From Micromonospora chokoriensis (lineage in GTDB: Bacteria > Actinomycetota > Actinomycetes > Mycobacteriales > Micromonosporaceae), in the NCBI RefSeq assembly GCF_900091505.1, contig NZ_LT607409.1:5084001-5148000 (forward strand): DNA of 64,000 nucleotides, given 5' to 3'. A program made the translations under genes and the position numbers. The notes below the pieces were generated by a model. The model did no database searches, had not been told where the DNA came from, and worked only from the letters and a program-made list of their open reading frames with translations. This document shows, piece by piece, positions 33,282-42,924 of this stretch (position 1 is the first letter of the stretch; every line of letters begins with the position of its first letter).

Positions 33282-33448
33282 CGGCGTCGGGCGCGTGAGT
33301 GGCGCGCGGCGCACCCGGGCCGCCGACGACGCGGTGTCGCCGTCGTCGACAGGGGTGCGTCGTCCAGCCGGCCCGACGGGTAGGACGTCTGCGGCTGCGA
33401 GGTGCCCACCCGGGGTGCGCCGCCCCGGGGTGTCCCGCGCCATCGAGG

Positions 33449-34723
33449 TCAGGGGGTCTGGTCGTCCAGGGTTTTGATCTGACGCACCGGCGACGCGACG
33501 AGCCAGAGCACGGCGAGCACGCCCCCCAGCCCGGCGATGGCCAGGGTGGGCCGCAGCCCGATGGTGGTGCCCAGCGCGCCACCGACCAACGCGCCGAGCG
33601 GTCGGACGCCGTAGTTGACGGCGCTGTACGCCCCGGCCCGGCGTCCTCGCGCCTCGTCGGGTGTCACGGCGGTGAGCAGGGCGTTCAGGTTGACGTCCAT
33701 CAACATCACGCCGATGCTGGAGACCAGTTCGATGGCCGCCAGCATGGCCACCTTCGTCCAGGTGGGGCCCGTCACCAGTGCGGTCAGGGCCAGCGGTGCG
33801 GGAAAGAGCACCGCGCCGATCATGGCAGTCCGCCCCAACCCGATGGCGCGGGAGATCAGTGGGGCGAGCCCCGCGCCGGCGAGGCCGCCGAGCGCGCCGA
33901 ACCCGAGGGCGACGCCGATCGCGCCGGCCGACAGGTCGAGGTCCCGGCTGGCGTAGAGCACCAGCAGTGCGGTGGCGATGAACGTGAAGAAGTTGACGGT
34001 GGTGGTGCAGCCGAGGGCTGCCCGCAGCACCGGGTGCCGCACCACCATCACGAGTCCTTCGCGGACCAGACCGAGGGTGGACGTGTGGCGCGGCGGTGGG
34101 GGCGGCTCCGTCACCGGGATGCGGCGGAGCAGCAACGCCGAGCCGAGGAACGACACCGCGTCGACGAAGATGGCGACCGGCGCGCTGAGCGCCTGGACCA
34201 GCCCGCCGCCGACGGCGGGGCCGGCGATGAAGGACAGCGACCGGCTCATGCTGAGCTTGCTGTTCGCGTCCACGTACGCCGATCGCGGCACCAGGGCGAC
34301 GAAGAAGGCCTGACGCGCCATGGCGAACAGCACCGCCCCGAAGCCGGTGAGCAGTGCCACCAGGTAGAGCTGGGCGAGGGTGATCGCGTCGAACAGGTAC
34401 GCCACCGGCAGGCTGAGCAGCACCGCGGCGCGGACCAGGTCCGCGATGATCAGAAGCCGGCGCTTGTGGGTGCGCTGGTCCACCCACGCGCCGAGGAACA
34501 GGCCCAGCAGGTTGGGCAGCCAGATCAGCGCGGTGAGGACGCTGACCTGCACAGGCGTCGCGGTGAGCAGGGAGACGGCGATCAGCGGCAGCGCCAGTTC
34601 GCTGACCCGGTCGCCGAACTGGGAGATCGTCTCGCCGGCCCAGAAGGTGCGGAACCGTCGGTCGCGGTGCAGGGCCGGCGGGGGTACGGCGCCGGTGGCG
34701 CTCGCGGTGCCGACGGCGGTCAT
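33449..34723 (-). CDS. MFS transporter
   Basis: 424 residues with twelve predicted membrane helices. It begins RDRRFRTFWAGETISQFGDRVSELALPLIAVSLL, typical of the enterobactin-exporter-like/DHA3 MFS group, and has the A-like motif LGAWVDQRTHKRRLLIIADL between helices 2 and 3. Proton-driven efflux of a small molecule is likely. Its ATG overlaps the stop of the ArsR gene as ATGA, so regulator and pump are one operon: an inducible efflux unit. Confidence 0.9.
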   Translation of the reverse strand: MTAVGTASATGAVPPPALHRDRRFRTFWAGETISQFGDRVSELALPLIAVSLLTATPVQVSVLTALIWLPNLLGLFLGAWVDQRTHKRRLLIIADLVRAAVLLSLPVAYLFDAITLAQLYLVALLTGFGAVLFAMARQAFFVALVPRSAYVDANSKLSMSRSLSFIAGPAVGGGLVQALSAPVAIFVDAVSFLGSALLLRRIPVTEPPPPPRHTSTLGLVREGLVMVVRHPVLRAALGCTTTVNFFTFIATALLVLYASRDLDLSAGAIGVALGFGALGGLAGAGLAPLISRAIGLGRTAMIGAVLFPAPLALTALVTGPTWTKVAMLAAIELVSSIGVMLMDVNLNALLTAVTPDEARGRRAGAYSAVNYGVRPLGALVGGALGTTIGLRPTLAIAGLGGVLAVLWLVASPVRQIKTLDDQTP

Positions 34724-35337
34724 GATGTGCCCGCGCCGTCGCCCGGCTCGGCCGAGGAGTCGTCGCCGGACTCGGGCAGGAGGTAGCGCAGCATCCGGAC
34801 GATTCGCGCGCCGTCCGGGGCCGACTCCTCCTTGCGCCGCACGTACGGAGCGAGCAGCTCCTCGATCGATTCCTCCAGCTGCCGCAGCTCGTCGGCGGTG
34901 GCCACGAATCGGGTGTCGGCGACACCGGCCAGCCCGCGCCACTCGGCGTCGAGTCGGGGTTCGTCGTGCAGCAGCCACTGCTGGGGCACCTCGGCCCGCC
35001 GGGCGAACATCTCACCGCGCAGTTGCCGGCCGGCGGCCTGCCCTTCGGCGTCGTCGGGCAGGACGAAGCGGAAACCACGGGCCGCTGCCTGCCACCAGCG
35101 CTCCCGCTTGCTGGTGGCACCGTCCCAGTCGGTGACCAGGCCGAACGTCGCGAGGTGCCGCAGGTGCCAGCTGACCACCGACGGTGTGGCGCCGACGTGC
35201 GGCGAGAGCCCGGTCGCGGTGGCCGGGCCCTCCCGCTGGAGGTGTTCGAGGATGGCCAGCCGGACGGGGTGGGCCAACGCCCGCAGCGCCTGCGGCTCGG
35301 TGATCTCGAAATCCCCGTACGGATTCTTGAGAGACAT
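34720..35337 (-). CDS. ArsR/HTH_20 family regulator of the MFS pump
   Basis: 205 residues. Winged-helix domain: PQALRALAHPVRLAILEHLQREGPATATGLSPHVGATPSVVSWHLRHLATFGLV at about 18-72, preceded by MSLKNPYGDFEIT. The rest is helical with Glu/Arg-rich segments and probably senses the effector; there are no metal-binding cysteines, so a drug-like ligand is more likely than a metal. ATG 35337 is preferred over the frame start at 35373. An inverted repeat overlaps the start codon, suggesting autoregulation and possibly leaderless transcription. Confidence 0.87.
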   Translation of the reverse strand: MSLKNPYGDFEITEPQALRALAHPVRLAILEHLQREGPATATGLSPHVGATPSVVSWHLRHLATFGLVTDWDGATSKRERWWQAAARGFRFVLPDDAEGQAAGRQLRGEMFARRAEVPQQWLLHDEPRLDAEWRGLAGVADTRFVATADELRQLEESIEELLAPYVRRKEESAPDGARIVRMLRYLLPESGDDSSAEPGDGAGTS

Positions 35338-35357
35338 GTTTCGAGAGTAGTCTCTCA
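35328..35357. promoter_or_regulatory. Inverted repeat at the ArsR-MFS start
   Basis: TGAGAGAC (35328-35335) and GTCTCTCA (35350-35357) are perfect 8-bp arms separated by 14 nt, roughly two helical turns between centres. The left arm includes the regulator's ATG. This is where an autoregulating repressor of the pump operon would bind. Confidence 0.5.
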
Positions 35358-35398
35358 GATTAGATCGGGGCAACCCCGAGCCGGCGGCGCCGCGTTGA

Positions 35399-36994
35399 TC
35401 AGGCGATGCCCAGCCGCGCCAGCGGCTCGACCAGTTCCCGCTCCTCGTAGCTGAGGTGCGACAGCAGGGCGTCGGTCAGCAGGTCCACCGCGGCGCGCAG
35501 CTCGGCGATGCCGTCCGGAGACCCGACGTACGCGACCAGGGCCCTGTCGACACCCTCCAGCACGTCGTGGATGGCGTGGTGCTCCTGCTCCAGCCGGTCG
35601 ACCACCGGGCCGAGTCGGGGGTCGCGCGCCCGCAACCGGGGGAAGAGCGACTGGTCCTCGATCGTGTGGTGGGTGGTGACGATGCGGCAGTACGACTCGC
35701 AGTAGACGCCGAGCGTCCACCGGTTCTGCCGCATGGTCATCGTGTTGATGTGCGACCGGGCCGCGCCGGCATCGATCTCGCCGGCCGCCACCTGCTCGAT
35801 CAGGTCGTGGATCTGGGCCAGCTCGGCGCGCAGACCGTCGTGGATCTGCACCAGGTGCGCACCGGTGGCCTGCTCCTGCGGCGTGTAGGTGCGATCCGGG
35901 TCGGGCGCCGGACCGGTCGGGCGGGTCGACTCGTCCCAGACCCGCTGGTCGCTACGCCGTACGCCGTCGTCGGGGGTCGGCACCACCGCGAACGCGCCAC
36001 CGGTCACTGCCGCCCGGCTCGGCCGCACCGCGGGGGCGGCAACCGGCTCCGCCGGCGCGCCCCGACCGTCCGCCGCCATGCCGCCGTCGCCCAGTGCCGC
36101 GCCCCGGTCGCGTTCGGCGGCGACCACCTCGCGGACCCCCGGGGCGACCTCGGCCGCGAAGCGGCGCAGGTCGTCGGGGTCGTCGCCGGCGAGGATGAAG
36201 GTGCTGACGCCGTCGCCCAGGGCCAGCTCGGCCAACTCCCGCACCCACTGCTCGGCGGGCCCGTTCAGCGGGCCACGACCGACGGCCGAGAACTGGCCGG
36301 CGATGTTGAGCAGCCGGCGCACGTCCCGGGGGGACCGGCCGGCCTCCTGCGCGGCGTCGTCGATGATCGCGTTGCCCTTGGCCAGGTCACCTGGCTGGAG
36401 GTAGCCCAGCGTGGGCAACCAACCGTCGGCCCGCCGTCCGGTGAGTTGGAGCATCCGAGGCTTGTACGCCCCCAGCCAGATCGGCACCGAATGCGCCGGA
36501 GCCGGACCGCGCTTGGCACCCACCACCCGGTGGAACTCGCCGTCGACACGAACACCACCGCGGGTCCCGGTGTCCCACATCTGCCGGATGATCTCGATGG
36601 CTTCCTCCAGCGCGCGTACGCCCTGGCCGGGGGTCAGCCGTCGGCCGCCCATCGCCTCGATGGCGTCCCAGAACGCCCCCGCGCCGAGGCCGAGGGTGAT
36701 CCGGCCGTCGCTGAGCAGGTCCAGGCTGGCCACACTGCGGGCGAGCACCGCCGGTGGGCGCAGCGGCAGGTTCGTCACGTTCGCCGCCAGGTGCACCCGG
36801 TTGGTGCGGGCCGCCACGAAGCTCAGCAACGTCCAGGTGTCGAGGAACGCCGGTTGGTACGGGTGGTCCTGGAAGGTGACCAGGTCCAGGCCGACCTGCT
36901 CGGTCAGGACGGCGAGGCCGACCGTGCGGTCCGGATCGCCGGCGCCGGGGGTGACGAAGGATCCGAAGACCAGGTCATGGCCGTAGTCGCTCAT
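35399..36994 (-). CDS. LLM-class flavin oxidoreductase fused to a hemerythrin domain
   Basis: 531 residues in two parts. Residues 1-300 are a luciferase-like monooxygenase barrel: DLVFGSFVTPG, VGLDLVTFQDHPYQPAFLDTWTLLSFVAARTNRVHLAANVTNLPLRPPAVLARSVASLDLLSDGRI described here by its head and tail, and IWLGAYKPRMLQLTGRRADGW. F420 or FMN is the expected cofactor. After a Pro/Ala-rich linker, residues about 375-531 form a four-helix hemerythrin with THHTIEDQSLFPRL, QEHHAIHDVL and LSHLSYEERELVEP providing the His/Glu diiron ligands. GGGAGG lies seven bases before ATG 36994. The fusion may couple O2/NO sensing or delivery to flavin chemistry. Confidence 0.87.
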   Translation of the reverse strand: MSDYGHDLVFGSFVTPGAGDPDRTVGLAVLTEQVGLDLVTFQDHPYQPAFLDTWTLLSFVAARTNRVHLAANVTNLPLRPPAVLARSVASLDLLSDGRITLGLGAGAFWDAIEAMGGRRLTPGQGVRALEEAIEIIRQMWDTGTRGGVRVDGEFHRVVGAKRGPAPAHSVPIWLGAYKPRMLQLTGRRADGWLPTLGYLQPGDLAKGNAIIDDAAQEAGRSPRDVRRLLNIAGQFSAVGRGPLNGPAEQWVRELAELALGDGVSTFILAGDDPDDLRRFAAEVAPGVREVVAAERDRGAALGDGGMAADGRGAPAEPVAAPAVRPSRAAVTGGAFAVVPTPDDGVRRSDQRVWDESTRPTGPAPDPDRTYTPQEQATGAHLVQIHDGLRAELAQIHDLIEQVAAGEIDAGAARSHINTMTMRQNRWTLGVYCESYCRIVTTHHTIEDQSLFPRLRARDPRLGPVVDRLEQEHHAIHDVLEGVDRALVAYVGSPDGIAELRAAVDLLTDALLSHLSYEERELVEPLARLGIA

Positions 36995-37108
36995 CTGCGA
37001 GCCTCCCGATTCACACGACGCGTCGGACGATGCGCCACGACCCGAACCTTATGCCAGTCAGAACATCTCCTGCCAACAAGGTCTGCGTCACTGCGCTACT
37101 GTCGAGGC

Positions 37109-37684
37109 ATGACGGGTGCCACCCACCGGCCGGACCGGCCCGACCCCTCCGACGACGACCTGGGCTGGATGCTCGGGATCGTCTTCCGTGGCTACGTCCG
37201 GGCAGCCGACCACGCGCTCACCGATTTCCCCGGCGGCCCCCGCGGCTACCAGGTGCTCACCGCCGCGATCAACGGGCCAGCCCGCAACCAGGGGGCGATC
37301 GCCGAGGAGCTCGGCCTCGACCGCACCGTCCTGACGTACCTCATCGACGACCTGGAACGGCCCGGGTTCGTCGCGCGTCGGGCGGACCCGGCAGACCGAC
37401 GCAACCGGTTGATCGACGTCACCGACGCCGGCCGTGCGGCCTGGGAGAAACGGCGCTCCGCGCTCCGGCAGGTCGAGTCGCACCTGCTGGGTGCGCTCAC
37501 GCCGGCCGACGCGACGACACTGCGGGCGCTGCTCCAGCGGGTCGCCTGCTCGACCCAGGCGGCGGACCCGCTGCGTGACCTGTGCGAGGTGGTGACGCAG
37601 GTGCAGCCGACGACGGACCGCCCCGACGCCGCGTCCGGCCAGGGCGGGCCGACTCCGACCCCCCGAGCCCGCCGCCGCGGCTGA
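37109..37684 (+). CDS. MarR family regulator
   Basis: 191 residues with the MarR winged helix: GYQVLTAAINGPARNQGAIAEELGLDRTVLTYLIDDLERPGFVARRADPADRRNRLIDVTDAGRAAW shown in pieces across about 45-115. The wing PADRRNRLI is diagnostic. ATG 37109 has GAGG only two bases upstream, so translation may be weak. Divergent from the LLM-hemerythrin gene with a 114-bp gap, which suggests that oxidoreductase as its target. Confidence 0.88.
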   Translation: MTGATHRPDRPDPSDDDLGWMLGIVFRGYVRAADHALTDFPGGPRGYQVLTAAINGPARNQGAIAEELGLDRTVLTYLIDDLERPGFVARRADPADRRNRLIDVTDAGRAAWEKRRSALRQVESHLLGALTPADATTLRALLQRVACSTQAADPLRDLCEVVTQVQPTTDRPDAASGQGGPTPTPRARRRG

Positions 37685-37700
37685 CACCCGTCGCACACGG

Positions 37701-37733
37701 GCGGGTGCCGCTCGACCGTCGAGCGGCACCCGC
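37701..37733. terminator. Bidirectional hairpin terminator
   Basis: A perfect 15-bp stem, GCGGGTGCCGCTCGA with its complement, closes a CCG loop between the convergent marR and PHP-gene stops. No U-run, as is common for actinomycete terminators. Confidence 0.75.
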
Positions 37734-37751
37734 GTCACCGCTGCCGCGCTG

Positions 37752-39263
37752 TCAGCGCACGTGCACGAACACCGGGTTCGAGTAGAACCACAGGTCGTCC
37801 CACGGGCTCTCCAGCCCGTCGGCGAGCGGCTCGGCCTCGTCGGTGCTGGTGCCGCGAACTCGCGCGTAGGTGTCGGCCTCGACGTTGCGCAGGGTGTGCC
37901 GGATGACGTAGCTGTCGCCGCGTCGACGCCAGTCCCGCGGGCCGAACCGGGCCACCACCTTGGTGGTGGGGTTGGTGTCGGCGTCCAGGTTGGCGCTCGG
38001 GCCGGTGATCTGGCCGACGATCAGGTCGACCCGGCGGACCTCGGGGCGGTCCCCGTTCGCGTTCACACCGCCCAGCGGACGGAACGTGATCTCGATCTCG
38101 ACGTCGGTGCGGCTCCGGCGGCTGACCGTGATGGTCTGACCCACCTCGGCGGTCCTGCCCTGGGACGTGGCGGTGACGTCGAGGCTGCGGATCAGGTCAC
38201 CGGTGGTGACCCAGATCCGGCCGTTACGCAGACCGTCCATGATGTCGCCGTAGTCCTGACGGGCGTGCACGTAGGTCTTGCTGTACTCGCCCGGCCAGAA
38301 GTCGGAGCCACCACGGGTCCAGTGCACGTGCGAGTCCGACGTCGCGGTGATCCACCAGCGCCGACCCTCACCGAGCAACGAATCCCACAGCCCACCGACC
38401 CGCGCGGTCATCTGGTCGAACCCGCCGTAGGTCGGGTGGTTGCCGTACCCGCCGCGCCTGCCACCGTTGAGGGGGCCCGCCTGGTGGCCGGGCGCGCCCT
38501 CGAAGCCGATGTAGACGTCCGGCGCGGCGTTGTTGCCGTTGCGGAACTCGCGCGGGGTGTCCTGGCCGTAGACACCCAGACCGGGCGCCGATCGGGACGC
38601 GTGGTGGGCGATCACCAGCGGCTTGTGCGGCATGCCCCGGGCCACCTTGAGGAACTCCACCATCTTCGCCTCGGCGTCCCGCGCCGGGTCGGTGGGGAAC
38701 GCGTCGTACTTGGCGAACCGGCTCTCCAGCTCGAAGAGCTGCTTCGCCTCGTCGTCGTGGCGCGGGATCATCAGCGTGTGGTGGTCCAACGACGGCGCGT
38801 CGAACTCCATCCCCCAGAACTGGAGCACCTCGGGGACCAGCTTGCGCGACCGCAGCAGGTCCGGGTACGCCTGCTCGATGTTCACCTTCGAGTGGGTCGG
38901 TCCCCCGTGGTCGGTGCACATCGCCCAGGTCAGGCCGAAGCTCTTCGCCATGATGGCGTTGGTGACGATCGGGTAGACCGCGTCCGCGCCCTTGTGGAAG
39001 ACGATCGGTGACTTCGTGGTGTCGAACTCGCCGCTGTACTCGGAGTGGACGTGGTGATCGCCGGCACGCCACGCCCGGTTCTTGGAGTTGCCCCGGCCGT
39101 CCTTGTCGTCGTCACCCGGCTTGCGGTCCTCGTCGGCCCACGCCGCGCCGGCACCGACCAGGGGGCTGGCCGCAGCCAGCGTCGCGCCGACGCCCGCGTA
39201 CTTGACCAGCTTGCGCCGTGACAACTGCGCCTGCTCGGTCTCTTCGGCTTGCTTGTCCCTCAC
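37752..39263 (-). CDS. Tat-exported PHP-domain metallophosphoesterase-like protein
   Basis: 503 residues. N-terminal twin-arginine signal SRRKLVKYAGVGATLAAASPLVGAGAAWADE, so folded export through Tat. The PHP-like metal site is visible in GDHHVHSEYSGEFD, CTDHGGPTH, IAHHASR and TATSDSHVHWT, a set of His/Asp ligands for two or three metals. Exported PHP proteins of this type are presumed phosphoesterases; the substrate is unknown. GTG 39263 has AAGGAGAGG upstream. The upstream gap holds an inverted repeat (39276-39307). Confidence 0.87.
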   Translation of the reverse strand: MRDKQAEETEQAQLSRRKLVKYAGVGATLAAASPLVGAGAAWADEDRKPGDDDKDGRGNSKNRAWRAGDHHVHSEYSGEFDTTKSPIVFHKGADAVYPIVTNAIMAKSFGLTWAMCTDHGGPTHSKVNIEQAYPDLLRSRKLVPEVLQFWGMEFDAPSLDHHTLMIPRHDDEAKQLFELESRFAKYDAFPTDPARDAEAKMVEFLKVARGMPHKPLVIAHHASRSAPGLGVYGQDTPREFRNGNNAAPDVYIGFEGAPGHQAGPLNGGRRGGYGNHPTYGGFDQMTARVGGLWDSLLGEGRRWWITATSDSHVHWTRGGSDFWPGEYSKTYVHARQDYGDIMDGLRNGRIWVTTGDLIRSLDVTATSQGRTAEVGQTITVSRRSRTDVEIEITFRPLGGVNANGDRPEVRRVDLIVGQITGPSANLDADTNPTTKVVARFGPRDWRRRGDSYVIRHTLRNVEADTYARVRGTSTDEAEPLADGLESPWDDLWFYSNPVFVHVR

Positions 39264-39275
39264 GTGAGTGCCTCT

Positions 39276-39307
39276 CCTTGATCAAGCGATTGCTCTTTCG
39301 ATCAAGG
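39276..39307. promoter_or_regulatory. Inverted repeat upstream of the PHP gene
   Basis: CCTTGATC (39276-39283) and GATCAAGG (39300-39307) are exact 8-bp arms 16 nt apart. The left arm overlaps the Shine-Dalgarno of the Tat-exported protein on the reverse strand, so it could be an operator or an RNA hairpin masking the ribosome binding site. Confidence 0.45.
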
Positions 39308-39388
39308 AGCCTTGAAGAGCGGCGTTAACGCCCGTCGTACGGGATGCGTGTCCACGATGAACACCCTGCCCGGTCAGGGTTCCAGCCG

Positions 39389-40048
39389 TCAGATCCGGGC
39401 GCGGGGCAGCCAGCCGAGGAACCGGTGCCGCACCCGGGGCAGCGGCAGCGTGGGCAGGTCCTGGGCTGCGGCGACGAGGCAGGAGCCGAGGTAGACCGCG
39501 AGGGCGGCGCGCGCTCCACCGAACTCGGCGAGCAGTTGGCTCTGCTTCGTGGCGCAGGGCCACTCCCGACCGCATCCGGTGCAGGTCCAGCTCGGCGGGC
39601 TGGGAAGGTGCTCCGGCAGCTTGGCCCGGCGGTACCGGCCGACGACGCTGTTGTCCGAACGCACGTCGCGTCGTCGCGGCGCGGGGCCCGCGTTGCGGTG
39701 CGTCGGGCGGGCACCGGGAAGGTAGCGCCCGACGGTGCCGAGGAGCACTCCGACACGGATGAGCGCGTCCGGCCCGACGTGCTGGGCCAGCAGCGCGGTC
39801 ATCAGATAGTGCCCGAGCAGGTCGAAGGAGTCGCGGTGGAGACGCAGGTCGCGGCACAGGTCGACGAAGTCCGGCGTGGTCAACGGCACCCGGTCGTCGA
39901 GCGCACGGTGCAGCACCTCGCGTAGGGCACCCCCGAGTCGCTGCACCGCGTCGCCCTCGCCCAGTCCGAGGCTGTCCTCGTCGGCCACCCGGGCCAGCGC
40001 TTCGGCCACCGCCAGTCGAACGACGCGTTCAGGGTCAGTACTGTCCAA
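39389..40048 (-). CDS. Hypothetical protein with a CxxC-WPC motif
   Basis: 219 residues. The N-terminal half is helical and Asp/Arg-rich. Around residue 150 it carries WTCTGCGREWPCATKQSQLLAEFGGARAALAVYL, a motif (W-x-C-x-x-C-x-x-x-W-P-C followed by a LLAEF helix) that recurs in actinobacterial hypothetical proteins and hints at a small zinc site. I do not recognise a function for the whole protein. Same strand as the PHP gene but 125 nt upstream with an intervening repeat. Confidence 0.7.
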   Translation of the reverse strand: MDSTDPERVVRLAVAEALARVADEDSLGLGEGDAVQRLGGALREVLHRALDDRVPLTTPDFVDLCRDLRLHRDSFDLLGHYLMTALLAQHVGPDALIRVGVLLGTVGRYLPGARPTHRNAGPAPRRRDVRSDNSVVGRYRRAKLPEHLPSPPSWTCTGCGREWPCATKQSQLLAEFGGARAALAVYLGSCLVAAAQDLPTLPLPRVRHRFLGWLPRARI

Positions 40049-40478
40049 CGCTCATCCCTCCGTGGGCCGGTCCGCCGGGCGGTGCCCCATTCGTCAGATG
40101 ACCGCCCGGGATGATCGTGAATAACATTTCGCCAGCGGCCGCGCGGGTGGCTAGGACAGCAGACGTAGAACGACGTCAGGCGTTAGTCGGAAAGCGAAGT
40201 CGGTCCGCCGACACGCGGTGGTGATTCGCGGGACAGCGCAGCCGCGGTTGTCGTATGGTGGCATTCCCATTGACAGATATTGCATCCCGGAATCGCCCTA
40301 CGGTCTGTGCACTTCCGCCGCCCCGCCCGGTCGCTGCCGTCCCGCTCGCGACGTTTCATCCACCGCACCGCCGGCCACGACGTGCCGGGTCACCGCCGAA
40401 CACCCCGGCACGTCCCGATCTGCCGCCGGCACCGTCTCGTCCACCGGCGGCACCCGCACCGGACGGAGGCAGCAGCGG
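40049..40478. other. 430-bp intergenic region before the AraC gene
   Basis: Divergent region between the CxxC-WPC protein and the AraC gene, with less GC than its flanks. A TTGACA lies at 40270-40275 on the forward strand without a convincing -10 at 16-19 nt. A short GTCGG/CCGAC hairpin occurs at about 40198-40211. Reading frames here have no family resemblance. I see no RNA gene. Confidence 0.5.
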
Positions 40479-41441
40479 ATGACGTCAACACCAGTGCACA
40501 CACACCAGTTCGACAGCCACGACCCGGTGGCCATCCACCAGTTCCTGTGCACGACGTACGACCCGAAACTGCGCGTCCAGAGCAGGAACGGTTACCACCT
40601 GAGCCATCACCGCCTCGACGCCGGTCCGTTCGCCATTGCGACCACGCGCCAGAACGGGCATCTGGACATCGACGCCAGCCGACTCCACGGTCTGGTCGTC
40701 GGTCGCACCCGAACCGCGCGGGTCGATCGCGCCTGTCACGGATCGGCCGACCGCTTCGGGCCCGGAGACGTCTTCCTCGTCACCAGGCCGGAGGAGCCGT
40801 GCCGCGTCCAGTGGCATCCCGGCGAGGTGGAACTCTGCGTGCTGGACCTGTCGGTCCTTGCGCAGGTGGCCACCACCGCGCCGACCCGGCGACCCGGTCC
40901 GATCCGATTCACCGACCTGGGCCCCGCCAGCGCGGCACTCGCCCGCCAGTGGCGCAACACCACCAGCTTCGTCAGTGGTGTGGTGCGGAACAGCCCGGCC
41001 GCCGGAACGCAACCGCTGGTGATCGGCAACGCCGCGCGCATGCTCGCCGCGGCGGCGCTGACCGTCTTTCCCAACACCGCCTTCACCGAACCCACCAACG
41101 GTGACCGGCACGACGCCGGCACCAGCACGCTCCGGCGGGCCATCACCTTCCTGGAGGAGCACGCCGACCAGGACATCAGCGCGGCCGATATCGCCGCTGC
41201 CGCCCGGGTCTCGGTGCGGGCGGTGCAACTCGCCTTCCGCCGCCACCTCGGGACCACGCCGACGGCGTACCTACGGCGAATCCGCCTCGACCGGGCCCAT
41301 CACGACCTGGTGCGGGCCGATCCGCACCAGGAGACCGTCTCGGCGATCGCCAGTCGGTGGGGCTTCGCCAGCCACAGCAGGTTCACGGCCCGCTACCACG
41401 CGAGCTACGGCGTACCGCCGCGCGAGACGCTGCACGCCTGA
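40479..41441 (+). CDS. AraC family transcriptional regulator
   Basis: 320 residues. The C-terminal double HTH is complete: ITFLEEHADQDISAADIAAAARVSVRAVQLAFRRHLGTTPTAYLRRIRLDRAHHDLV and VSAIASRWGFASHSRFTARYHASYGVPPRETL, described across residues about 210-318. The N-terminal part is a cupin-like sensor with DRFGPGDVFLVTRPEEPC. ATG 40479 has GGAGG nine bases upstream; the longer frame to 40218 is unlikely. Target genes are not adjacent in an obvious operon. Confidence 0.9.
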   Translation: MTSTPVHTHQFDSHDPVAIHQFLCTTYDPKLRVQSRNGYHLSHHRLDAGPFAIATTRQNGHLDIDASRLHGLVVGRTRTARVDRACHGSADRFGPGDVFLVTRPEEPCRVQWHPGEVELCVLDLSVLAQVATTAPTRRPGPIRFTDLGPASAALARQWRNTTSFVSGVVRNSPAAGTQPLVIGNAARMLAAAALTVFPNTAFTEPTNGDRHDAGTSTLRRAITFLEEHADQDISAADIAAAARVSVRAVQLAFRRHLGTTPTAYLRRIRLDRAHHDLVRADPHQETVSAIASRWGFASHSRFTARYHASYGVPPRETLHA

Positions 41442-41447
41442 GGGCTG

Positions 41448-41471
41448 GGCTCTGGTGAGTGGACCAGGGCC
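41448..41471. terminator. Hairpin between convergent araC-type and hxlR-type genes
   Basis: GGCTCTGGT (41448-41456) pairs with ACCAGGGCC (41463-41471), one G-U wobble, over a GAGTGG loop, placed seven bases past the AraC stop and ahead of the HxlR stop. Likely shared terminator. Confidence 0.6.
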
Positions 41472-41482
41472 GTTACCGCTGC

Positions 41483-41899
41483 TCACATGGATGGCCCTCG
41501 CCGCCCGCGCTCGTGGGTGTCGCGGGCGGCCTCCACCTCGGGCACCGAGGCCTCCAGCAGGTCGGCGAGGCCGCGCAGCTGGTCGGCGACCCGCGTGCCG
41601 AGGGGCGTCAGCGAGTATTCGACGCGGGGCGGGATCGCGGTGAGCACCTCGCGGGTCAGCATTCCGTCGCGTTCGAGGGTCTGCAGGGTCTGGGAGAGCA
41701 TCCGCTCACTGACCCCGTCGATGCGGCGACGCAGGGCGTTGAACCGGTAGCGACCCTCGCCGAGCGCCAACAGCGCCAGCGAGGCCCACTTCGAGGTCAC
41801 GTCCTCGAAGGCCGCCCGGGAGGTACACCCTCGGGCGAAGACATCGCTGACGAATTCCTGGGTAGGCCCCGCCGGGTCCTGGGCGGGTATGTCGCTCAC
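41483..41899 (-). CDS. HxlR family regulator
   Basis: 138 residues with the HxlR (DUF24) winged helix: RAAFEDVTSKWASLALLALGEGRYRFNALRRRIDGVSERMLSQTLQTLERDGMLTREV in consecutive segments from about residue 28 to 85, then PRVEYSLTPLG. GTG 41899 begins VSDIPAQDP. HxlR proteins commonly sense reactive electrophiles or redox state. Divergent from a QorB-like quinone oxidoreductase gene, the same pairing as QorR/Qor2 in corynebacteria, so it probably represses that gene. Confidence 0.88.
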   Translation of the reverse strand: MSDIPAQDPAGPTQEFVSDVFARGCTSRAAFEDVTSKWASLALLALGEGRYRFNALRRRIDGVSERMLSQTLQTLERDGMLTREVLTAIPPRVEYSLTPLGTRVADQLRGLADLLEASVPEVEAARDTHERGRRGPSM

Positions 41900-41985
41900 C
41901 TCACCAGCGTACCCCCAATTACTCACCGACAGTGCTGTAGATTCGTAAGTGCATACATATTCGGCACCACTCTTCGGAGGTTCCC

Positions 41986-42843
<858 letters not shown>

Positions 42844-42924
42844 CCTGGTCGTCGTCCACGCCAACTCCGGGCGGGTGGCGGGCAGACGCCCGTCGCTCGC
42901 CCGACCCACGACACGTCGCTGAGG

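Noticed and set aside
33324..33348. CGACGACG/CGTCGTCG hairpin as MFS terminator
   Set aside because: Lies about 100 bp beyond the stop in GC-rich sequence where such pairings are frequent; too weak to call.
41900..41985. HxlR operator in the hxlR-qorB gap
   Set aside because: Half-sites CACTTAC and TACTCAC are visible but imperfect and 22 nt apart; not enough for a site.
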